Assembly: GCA_003818675.1 (NCBI GenBank)
Contig: RPPD01000170.1
Span: forward strand, 1 to 5,616
Source: Spirochaetaceae bacterium
GTDB taxonomy: Bacteria > Spirochaetota > Spirochaetia > SZUA-6 > RPPD01
Direction of reading: 5' to 3'
Length of the DNA: 5,616 nt
The notes beneath the pieces were generated by a model, which was given only the letters and a program-made list of their open reading frames with translations, was not told where the DNA came from and ran no database searches. The translations under genes and the position numbers were made by a program. Of the stretch, positions 1 to 4,638 are shown in pieces (the first letter of the stretch is position 1; every line of letters starts with the position of its first letter).

Positions 1-880
1 CATCCAGGCCATAGGAAACCAGGCATACCAGGAGTTTCCCAATCTCAAGGTCGTATATGTAACAGCAGAGGAATTCACAAACGAGTTCATCCTATGCATC
101 AAGGAAAAATCCTCCCATAAGTTCAAAAACAAATACCGCAAGGTTGATATCCTTCTGGTGGACGACATCCATTTTCTTCCTGGCAAGGTGGAAACCCAGG
201 AGGAACTTTTCCACACCTTCAATGCGCTCTATGACGCAAACAAACAAATGGTTTTCACCTGCGACCGTCCTGTTTCCGAGCTCAAGGCACTTTCAGACAG
301 GCTCCGTAGCAGGTTCGAACGCGGACTGAACGTGGATCTCCAGCCGCCAAACTATGAAACCCGCATTGCGATTCTCCGCCAGAAGATCGAGAGCAAACAC
401 GTTGAAATACCCGACGAGGTGATTGAACTCATCGGTAAAAATATCACAACTAATGTCCGCGATCTGGAAAAGGCACTTACCAAACTTGTCGCATATGCAG
501 ATCTGGTAAATAAAAAGATTTCCCTTGAGATTGCCCAGCGCCAGCTCCAGGACTTTTTTACCCAGCCCCATCAGAAAAACATTTCCCTGGATCTGATACA
601 GAAAGTCGTTGCCGAGTACTTTGGTGTTTCAAGCAATGACCTGAAGGGAAAAAAACGGACCAAGGCAATAGCGCTGCCCCGCCAGATTGCCATGTATATA
701 AGCCGTGAAATGACTGAATATTCCACTACAGAAGTTGGACTGGACTTTGGGGGACGGGATCATACCACTGTAATGCATGTCTGTCAGAAGATAGAAAACA
801 CAATGAAAACAGATCCAACGCTGGAACCCACAATTCAGCATTTGATCCGTACCATTAAAGAATACAGGACAAGTACCTGA
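1..880 (+). CDS. dnaA: Chromosomal replication initiator DnaA (5' truncated)
   Basis: ATP-dependent initiator that binds DnaA boxes, melts the origin and recruits the replicative helicase. The reading frame is open from base 2, giving 292 visible residues. The missing part should be domains I and II and the Walker A segment, which in the family lies just before where this window opens. Visible in order, numbering from the first full codon: Walker B LLVDDI at 51-56; the box VII arginine-finger segment RLRSRF ending near residue 105; the sensor II segment NVRDLEKAL with Arg153; and the domain IV DNA-binding signature GGRDHTTVMHVCQKI starting at Gly250, with the Arg-Asp-His that contacts DnaA boxes. 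Lys157 sits where many homologues have Gly (NVRELEGAL). The GTG at 158 encodes the valine of Walker B and is not a start. Its stop borders the putative origin, consistent with an initiator next to its own binding sites. Identification is secure; the true start is outside the window. Confidence 0.98.
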   Translation, partial: IQAIGNQAYQEFPNLKVVYVTAEEFTNEFILCIKEKSSHKFKNKYRKVDILLVDDIHFLPGKVETQEELFHTFNALYDANKQMVFTCDRPVSELKALSDRLRSRFERGLNVDLQPPNYETRIAILRQKIESKHVEIPDEVIELIGKNITTNVRDLEKALTKLVAYADLVNKKISLEIAQRQLQDFFTQPHQKNISLDLIQKVVAEYFGVSSNDLKGKKRTKAIALPRQIAMYISREMTEYSTTEVGLDFGGRDHTTVMHVCQKIENTMKTDPTLEPTIQHLIRTIKEYRTST

Positions 881-945
881 CAGCCTGTGTACAGACTGTT
901 GAAAAAACCCGGCATGGTCCAAAAAAGATGAATATCTGGATAGAT

Positions 946-954
946 TGTGTATAA
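946..954 (-). promoter_or_regulatory. DnaA box (TTATACACA)
   Basis: The minus strand reads TTATACACA, an exact match to TTATNCACA. It faces the consensus box at 965-973, so the two form an imperfect inverted repeat with an eight-base centre (956-963). DnaA binding is inferred from the match and the position beside dnaA. Confidence 0.8.
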
Positions 955-964
955 AGTTTGATTT

Positions 965-973
965 TTATCCACA
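965..973 (+). promoter_or_regulatory. DnaA box (consensus TTATCCACA)
   Basis: An exact copy of the strongest classical DnaA box, TTATCCACA. It is the first of three plus-strand sites whose starts are 22 and 21 bases apart (965, 987, 1008), close to two helical turns each. It is probably the high-affinity anchor of the cluster. Confidence 0.9.
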
Positions 974-986
974 AACTATCTTGTTT

Positions 987-995
987 TTATACATG
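987..995 (+). promoter_or_regulatory. Weak DnaA-box-like site (TTATACATG)
   Basis: TTATACATG keeps the first seven positions of TTATNCACA and differs in the last two. Alone it would be ignored, but it lies midway between two exact boxes and in phase with them, so it may be a low-affinity site. It could equally be chance in an AT-rich tract. Confidence 0.4.
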
Positions 996-1007
996 AAATT
1001 ATTTACA

Positions 1008-1016
1008 TTATACACA
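1008..1016 (+). promoter_or_regulatory. DnaA box (TTATACACA) next to the unwinding element
   Basis: An exact TTATNCACA match on the plus strand. It is the last box before the trinucleotide run that starts 12 bases downstream. In the described basal unwinding system, a DnaA box next to the trios seeds a DnaA filament that extends onto one strand; this box has the right place for that role. Confidence 0.82.
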
Positions 1017-1028
1017 TTTACAGCGTTC

Positions 1029-1046
1029 CTATTACTGCTACTACTA
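1029..1046. promoter_or_regulatory. DnaA-trio-like repeat (probable origin unwinding element)
   Basis: The plus strand reads CTA TTA CTG CTA CTA CTA. The complementary strand, read 3' to 5', is GAT AAT GAC GAT GAT GAT. Five of the six triplets fit the published DnaA-trio pattern 3'-(G/A)A(T/A)-5', and only GAC departs from it. It is preceded by a DnaA box and a short linker containing GCG, and followed by an AT-rich tract, the order described for basal unwinding systems such as that of Bacillus subtilis. The repeat is seen directly; single-strand DnaA binding is inferred. Confidence 0.75.
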
Positions 1047-1047
1047 C

Positions 1048-1064
1048 ATTAATATTAATTAATA
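1048..1064. repeat. AT-rich palindromic tract, candidate duplex-unwinding DNA
   Basis: These 17 bases contain no G or C. They include the perfect 12-base palindrome ATTAATATTAAT at 1048-1059. The tract directly follows the trio-like run and precedes the dnaN ribosome binding site, so it would melt readily once DnaA loads. It may also simply be the AT-rich leader of dnaN. Confidence 0.5.
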
Positions 1065-1069
1065 GAGGT
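1064..1069 (+). promoter_or_regulatory. Ribosome binding site of dnaN
   Basis: AGAGGT lies six bases before the ATG at 1076 and supports that start. The same AGAGGT core occurs upstream of yidC. Confidence 0.75.
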
Positions 1070-1075
1070 AATAGT

Positions 1076-2182
1076 ATGATATTTTTATGTGACAAAGAAA
1101 TACTTCTTAAAGAAATGCTAATTGCTCATGATACAATTTCCACAAAAAGTACTATCTCCATTCTATCCAATGTATTGCTCATTGCAGAAAATGACACATT
1201 ATATATAAAAGCTACTGATCTGAAGGTTGCATTTTCCTCACAAATAAAGCTTATGGTGAAGAAACCAGGAAGTGTAGCTGTTTTTTGTGACAGGCTCCTG
1301 GATATTCTACGAGCGCTACCAGCAGGGGAAATAGAATTTTCTTTACAGGATAATCTTGTGCTTTCAATTACGCCTAAAGTAACCAAGGCACAGTTTGAGC
1401 TAAAGTGCATACCTGCAGATAAATTTCCTCCACAACAGGAAGCAGAGCAATCCAAGTTTTTTGATTTTTCCCAGAAAGACTTTGTTGACATGGTGACAAA
1501 GACAATCTTTGCCATATCTGATGATGAAACACGTTTTTTCTTGAACGGAGTGTTTCTTGAAAAAAATGATCATGAACTCAATATGGTGGCGTCTGATGGA
1601 AGACGACTAGCTCTCATAGCAAGAGAAATTGACAAGAAAGTAAAAGATATACAAGGTGTTATAATTCCACCAAAAATTCTAAGTATTGTTAAAAAAAATA
1701 CTCCTGGCGAGGGGAATCTTTCTATGGCCATAACAGACAAGAATATCTTTATTCGCATAGGCGTAAGGTTATTCTCCTCAAACCTTATTGACGGAAAATT
1801 TCCAAACTACCAGAAGATTATTCCTGAACAGAATGAATACTCACTTTCAATAAAACGGCAGGCTTTGGCAGAATCACTCAAACGTGTATCAGTTCTTGTA
1901 GAAAACAAGACGCGCAGTGTGTTTTTTAAAATTTCTCCCAATTTGCTTTCTGTCAGTTCAGAAGAGAGTGAAATAGGAATGGCACGTGAGGAAATAGAAT
2001 GCGAGTATTCAGGTCCTGAGGTGACGCTTACATTCAATTATCTTTATATCCTTGAACCGCTGCAGGTAATGAATGAAGATGTGATTCAAGTGGATTTCAA
2101 TGACCAGAAACGCGCAGTTGTCATGAAGCCCAAGGACAAGCAGAAATATATAAATATTATTATGCCCCTTCAGACAGACTGA
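1076..2182 (+). CDS. dnaN: DNA polymerase III beta subunit (sliding clamp)
   Basis: Ring-shaped homodimeric clamp that tethers DNA polymerase III and other partners to DNA. The 368 residues are normal for the family (about 366-380), enough for three clamp folds. The N-terminal half has the usual pattern with STISILSNVLL near residue 25. The middle has FLNGVFLE followed by MVASDGRRLALI, a very conserved clamp segment. The C-terminus, YINIIMPLQTD, matches the usual ending (Y-x-x-x-I-M-P-x), which forms part of the partner-binding pocket. The ATG at 1076 has a good ribosome binding site. The gene is visibly richer in A and T than dnaA before it and recF after it, with many ATA and TTA-type codons, although the protein looks intact. 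It probably heads a dnaN-recF-DUF721 operon, with recF starting 19 bases after its stop. Confidence 0.98.
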   Translation: MIFLCDKEILLKEMLIAHDTISTKSTISILSNVLLIAENDTLYIKATDLKVAFSSQIKLMVKKPGSVAVFCDRLLDILRALPAGEIEFSLQDNLVLSITPKVTKAQFELKCIPADKFPPQQEAEQSKFFDFSQKDFVDMVTKTIFAISDDETRFFLNGVFLEKNDHELNMVASDGRRLALIAREIDKKVKDIQGVIIPPKILSIVKKNTPGEGNLSMAITDKNIFIRIGVRLFSSNLIDGKFPNYQKIIPEQNEYSLSIKRQALAESLKRVSVLVENKTRSVFFKISPNLLSVSSEESEIGMAREEIECEYSGPEVTLTFNYLYILEPLQVMNEDVIQVDFNDQKRAVVMKPKDKQKYINIIMPLQTD

Positions 2183-2201
2183 TTTAAGCCGTGTAAAACT
2201 C

Positions 2202-3305
2202 ATGGGTTTTCTATCGCTAAAGCTTTACAATTTCAGAAATCTTGAAAATGCCGCTGTCTCCTTTCATGCGCCTGAAGTATTTCTTGTTGGTGAAAACGGC
2301 CAGGGAAAGACAAACTGCATTGAAGCCATTTACCTTCTGTGCTATGGATCCTCGTTTCGGACAGGCAATTTTCGTGATATGATCAGCTTGACGCATGAAA
2401 CTGCCGCAGTAACAGGAAGCATGACAGGGCAGAATAACAGCATGCGTGAGGTGACAGTCAGCCTTTCCAGGAAAGATAAAAAGGAAATTCACACTGACGG
2501 GAAAAGGATTACTGACCGCAAGGACATGCTGTATTATATGCCCTGTGTTGTCTTTGCCCATGACGACCTGGATTTCGTCACGGGTTCTCCTGGAATGAAG
2601 CGTCATTTTTTTAACCAGACACTCTGCATGTATGATCCTCAGTACCTTGCTGTGTTCCGTGACTTCATGAAGGTCCTTTCAACAAGAAACCTGCTGTTGC
2701 GTCAGCAAAACCGGGATTTGTGCGGGGTTTACTCCGGGAAACTCGCTGAATACGGATTTTACCTGCAACAGAAGCGGACTGACATGATCCTGGTTTTCAA
2801 TCAGATTTTTTCCCGGTACTTCCAGCGCGTTTCCAAGCTTCCGTCATGCGTCAGGATTGTGTATAAAGCTTCCTGGTCATCATGCACAAACGTGGAAGAA
2901 TGCCTTGCGATGCTTGAACGCCAGACTGAACGGGATTTTCAAAATGGAAGTACCTTTTCTGGACCTCACAGGGATAATTTTCTGTTTCTCTACGAGGATG
3001 CTGATTTCTGCAGCATTGCCTCCACTGGACAGTTGCGATTACTCTCGATCATGCTGCGAGTCGCACAGGCCCATTTCTTCATGACCTATACACACAAAAA
3101 ACCTCTACTGCTTTTGGATGATGTCCTACTCGAGCTTGACCGGGGTCGCCGTGACCTGTTTCTTGAAAATCTTCCTGAATACGAGCAGGCATTCTTTACA
3201 TTTCTTCCTGACGAGGATTATAATGTTTTCAGGAAACAATCCACGGAAATCCTGAGGGTGGAAAAAGGAAAACTCGAGCCATGGAAAAGGCCGGAAATCT
3301 TCTAA
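2202..3305 (+). CDS. recF: DNA replication and repair protein RecF
   Basis: SMC-like ATPase that, with RecO and RecR, helps load RecA at single-stranded gaps and stalled forks. The 367 residues match the usual length. The N-terminus LKLYNFRNLENAAVSF is typical. Walker A is GENGQGKTN at residues 30-38 with Lys36. The conserved segment SGPHRD is at 253-258. The ABC-type signature is STGQLR at 274-279, followed by Walker B LLLLDDVLLELD with Asp306-Asp307. The signature differs from the common SQGQQR at two positions, though its Gly, Gln and Arg are kept. The ATG at 2202 lies 19 bases after the dnaN stop and has no clear Shine-Dalgarno sequence, so translation may depend on ribosomes arriving from dnaN. 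Its last 25 bases overlap the next gene. Identification is secure. Confidence 0.97.
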   Translation: MGFLSLKLYNFRNLENAAVSFHAPEVFLVGENGQGKTNCIEAIYLLCYGSSFRTGNFRDMISLTHETAAVTGSMTGQNNSMREVTVSLSRKDKKEIHTDGKRITDRKDMLYYMPCVVFAHDDLDFVTGSPGMKRHFFNQTLCMYDPQYLAVFRDFMKVLSTRNLLLRQQNRDLCGVYSGKLAEYGFYLQQKRTDMILVFNQIFSRYFQRVSKLPSCVRIVYKASWSSCTNVEECLAMLERQTERDFQNGSTFSGPHRDNFLFLYEDADFCSIASTGQLRLLSIMLRVAQAHFFMTYTHKKPLLLLDDVLLELDRGRRDLFLENLPEYEQAFFTFLPDEDYNVFRKQSTEILRVEKGKLEPWKRPEIF

Positions 3306-3697
3306 ACAGCCTGCTTGGACACGCGCTCTCCAGGGAAGCGGAGAAATACTCGTCTTTTTTTCACTTTTTCAAGGATGTTTTGGGAGAACAGTTGTCCCGG
3401 CAGATCCTGATAAGGGATATTGAAAACCATGTTGTCATAGCTGAGGCTAGCCATCCGGGCTGGATCCAGACCTTCTCCATGAAAAAAGCCGAGGTGCTCG
3501 CCAAACTGACTTCGCGATATCCGGACCTGAAGATAAAGGATATTCATGTAAAACTCGCGCGAGGCAAGCCTGGGGAACCCAAGGCCCGTGAAAAAACACC
3601 ATTGCTCGGCAAGATGGAGCGGCTTTCACAGGTTCAACAGGACAAGGTCGTCAAACAGATGTTTTCGCCGCATAAACGGCGAAATCTGCAGGAATAA
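3281..3697 (+). CDS. DUF721 / DciA-like protein
   Basis: A 138-residue protein with the layout of the DUF721 (DciA) family: a helical N-terminal part (FFHFFKDVLGEQLSRQ), then an alternating strand-helix core with the family-like segment HVVIAEASHPGWIQTFSMKKAEVLAKL and the strand LKIKDIHVKLA. It ends in a basic, probably disordered tail. Family members in other bacteria bind the replicative helicase DnaB and are proposed to help load it. Position after dnaA-dnaN-recF fits a replication role, and the same order occurs in Treponema pallidum. The ATG at 3281 overlaps the end of recF by 25 bases in another frame; AAGGA at 3265-3269 is a plausible if distant ribosome binding site. No other ATG precedes the conserved core. 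Family assignment is fairly good; the helicase-loading role is inferred. Confidence 0.8.
   Translation: MEKAGNLLNSLLGHALSREAEKYSSFFHFFKDVLGEQLSRQILIRDIENHVVIAEASHPGWIQTFSMKKAEVLAKLTSRYPDLKIKDIHVKLARGKPGEPKAREKTPLLGKMERLSQVQQDKVVKQMFSPHKRRNLQE
3663..3684 (+). other. Perfect hairpin at the end of the DUF721 gene
   Basis: TTTCGCCG (3663-3670) and CGGCGAAA (3677-3684) form a perfect eight-base-pair stem with a six-base loop, ending ten bases before the stop codon. No T-run follows, so it is not a standard intrinsic terminator. It could protect the 3' end of the dnaN-recF-DUF721 transcript, assist termination, or be a coding coincidence. Confidence 0.45.
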
Positions 3698-3813
3698 CTG
3701 TGTATGACAGAGGAACCGACGGGGGCGGCTGGCTCTGTGCAGTTGAAATGATGAGCTTATGATAGCCCTGGAGCTTTTGGAGATATGGTATTTACTCTGT
3801 GCCTGAAAAAACC
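3698..3813. other. Non-coding spacer between the two gene blocks
   Basis: I find no convincing gene here; the only ATG-initiated frames noted are 15 codons or shorter. ACAGAG (3707-3712) and CTCTGT (3733-3738) could close a weak hairpin with an inner CCG/CGG pair, but no T-run follows. The eight-base word CTCTGTGC appears twice (3733-3740, 3795-3802), possibly by chance. The stretch ends at the promoter of the next operon. Confidence 0.5.
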
Positions 3814-3842
3814 TTGACACATAAAAATTATCTTTGTATACT
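3814..3842 (+). promoter_or_regulatory. Sigma-70-type promoter for rpmH-rnpA-yidD-yidC
   Basis: A perfect -35 box TTGACA (3814-3819) is separated by the ideal 17 bases from TATACT (3837-3842), one base from the consensus TATAAT. Transcription should start near 3849, giving a leader of about 50 bases before rpmH. A strong housekeeping promoter fits a ribosomal protein gene. It indicates that rpmH begins its own transcription unit although it follows the dnaN operon on the same strand. Confidence 0.88.
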
Positions 3843-3885
3843 ACAGCTTCCTTAAACTAAGCCAATAATTCTTTGACCAGATATC

Positions 3886-3890
3886 AGGAG
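3886..3890 (+). promoter_or_regulatory. Ribosome binding site of rpmH
   Basis: AGGAG lies seven bases before the ATG at 3898, a strong and well-spaced site that fixes the rpmH start. Confidence 0.85.
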
Positions 3891-3897
3891 AATACAT

Positions 3898-4053
3898 ATG
3901 AAAAGGCCATATCAGCCAAGCAAAACCAGGAGAAACAGACGTTTCGGATTTCGTGCGCGCATGAAGACCAAGGGCGGTCGCCTTGTGCTTAAAAGACGCA
4001 GACAAAAAGGCCGTGTGAAGCTTTCCGTGGCAGATGAGAAGAAACCTTACTAG
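3898..4053 (+). CDS. rpmH: 50S ribosomal protein L34
   Basis: Small, very basic protein of the large ribosomal subunit. The 51 residues begin [12 protein letters not shown] and contain [22 protein letters not shown] and the closing KLSV, matching the L34 pattern throughout. The N-terminus has Pro where most have Thr (MKRTYQPS), and RRFGFRARM has Phe where His is common. The protein is a few residues longer than the usual 44-47 because of the tail ADEKKPY. That tail is encoded where the gene overlaps rnpA by 20 bases, so part of it may reflect the constraint of reading two frames. The gene is too short for many gene finders but is supported by the start, the ribosome binding site and an upstream promoter. 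Confidence 0.97.
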   Translation: MKRPYQPSKTRRNRRFGFRARMKTKGGRLVLKRRRQKGRVKLSVADEKKPY

Positions 4054-4396
4054 AAATGATCGGCTCCGCAAAAAAAAGGAAATAGCGGAGGTATTAAAAA
4101 GTCCTGGCAGGATTTACAGTCAGGAGATTGCAATCCGTTTCAAGATAAATGGCAGGAAGACGAGCAGGGTGTGTGTCACCCTGAAGCGGGGTTTCGGCAA
4201 TGCAGTAACCCGCAACAGGTATAAGCGTTATATGAAAGAGATCTTCCGCCTGAACAAACACAAGATACAGGGCGGATTTGATTTTGTATTTATTCTTTCA
4301 TCGGCAACAAGGTCGTTTTTCGAAATGCAACAGGTGGTCATGACTCTCCTACGAGATCATGATCTTTTGATAACCGAAGGCGAAGCAGGCGTATGA
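4034..4396 (+). CDS. rnpA: Ribonuclease P protein component
   Basis: Basic protein that binds RNase P RNA and helps it cleave the 5' leaders of precursor tRNAs. The 120 residues match the family. The N-terminus [18 protein letters not shown] corresponds to the usual start of the fold (L-x-x-x-x-R-L-x-K/R). The diagnostic RNR region is present as [19 protein letters not shown] starting at Lys51, with Arg60-Asn61-Arg62. [10 protein letters not shown] follows as the expected strand. The ATG at 4034 lies inside the end of rpmH, a 20-base overlap in another frame, with no clear ribosome binding site, so translation is probably coupled to rpmH. A later start would remove the conserved N-terminus. 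The stop overlaps the yidD start as ATGA. Confidence 0.96.
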   Translation: MRRNLTRNDRLRKKKEIAEVLKSPGRIYSQEIAIRFKINGRKTSRVCVTLKRGFGNAVTRNRYKRYMKEIFRLNKHKIQGGFDFVFILSSATRSFFEMQQVVMTLLRDHDLLITEGEAGV

Positions 4397-4602
4397 AATA
4401 TGTTCTGGTGTTCCTCATCAGACTGTATCAGAAGGCGATATCACCGCTATTCCCGCCAGCGTGCAGGTTTATTCCCACCTGTTCAGAATACGCAAAGGAA
4501 TCGCTTTTGAAGCACGGTTTTTTTAAAGGATCATGGTATTCTATCCTGCGTATTTTAAAGTGCCATCCGTTTCATCCTGGCGGATATGATCCAGTAAAAT
4601 AA
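4393..4602 (+). CDS. yidD: Membrane protein insertion efficiency factor YidD
   Basis: Small membrane-associated protein thought to help YidC insert proteins into the inner membrane. The 69 residues carry the whole family pattern: [19 protein letters not shown] from Leu8, PTCSEYA with Cys30, [20 protein letters not shown] with Cys57, and the closing GGYDPVK. The three conserved cysteines are Cys24, Cys30 and Cys57. The N-terminal [12 protein letters not shown] stretch is amphipathic and could lie along the membrane. The start overlaps the rnpA stop by four bases (ATGA), typical of coupled translation. The gene sits between rnpA and yidC as in most bacteria. Confidence 0.97.
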   Translation: MKYVLVFLIRLYQKAISPLFPPACRFIPTCSEYAKESLLKHGFFKGSWYSILRILKCHPFHPGGYDPVK

Positions 4603-4621
4603 CTTGTGAAATCATTTTAAG

Positions 4622-4629
4622 AGAGGTGA
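4622..4629 (+). promoter_or_regulatory. Ribosome binding site of yidC
   Basis: AGAGGTGA lies nine bases before the ATG at 4639. It supports that start and independent translation of yidC after the 36-base gap from yidD. Confidence 0.75.
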
Positions 4630-4638
4630 ATATCTGTT

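Larger units (their letters stand above)
881..1075. other. Putative oriC (dnaA-dnaN intergenic region)
   Basis: This non-coding stretch between dnaA and dnaN is more AT-rich than dnaA. It has the parts expected of a bacterial origin, in order: a near-palindrome just after the dnaA stop (880-899), two facing DnaA boxes (946-954 minus, 965-973 plus), a weak box (987-995), an exact box (1008-1016), a short linker containing GCG, a DnaA-trio-like run (1029-1046), and an AT-rich palindrome (1048-1059). The dnaN promoter must also be here or upstream. TTGTTT at 981-986 and TACATT at 1004-1009, 17 bases apart, are a weak candidate that would overlap DnaA boxes. The parts are seen directly; their function as the chromosomal origin is inferred from known origins. 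A second box cluster upstream of dnaA cannot be excluded because that region is outside the window. Confidence 0.8.

Noticed and set aside
158..160. GTG as a start of an internal DnaA product
   Set aside because: The frame is open upstream to the window edge with clear DnaA sequence, and this GTG encodes the valine of Walker B.
981..1009. dnaN promoter TTGTTT-17-TACATT
   Set aside because: Both hexamers are weak matches in an AT-rich tract where such pairs arise easily; mentioned only as a candidate within the origin entry.
3086..3094. DnaA box CTATACACA in recF
   Set aside because: The first base does not match TTATNCACA and the site lies in coding sequence without neighbouring boxes.
3707..3738. 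Intrinsic terminator after the DUF721 gene
   Set aside because: The ACAGAG/CTCTGT stem has an unpaired, asymmetric interior and no following T-run, so it does not meet the usual pattern.
3704..3751. 15-residue open frame in the spacer, with a second of the same length at 3759-3806
   Set aside because: Both are too short to support from sequence alone, with poor or distant ribosome binding sites and no conserved feature.
3626..3820. 64-codon minus-strand open frame across the DUF721 end and spacer
   Set aside because: It has no recognised motif and half of it is a shadow of the DUF721 gene; it ends against the sigma-70 promoter region of rpmH.
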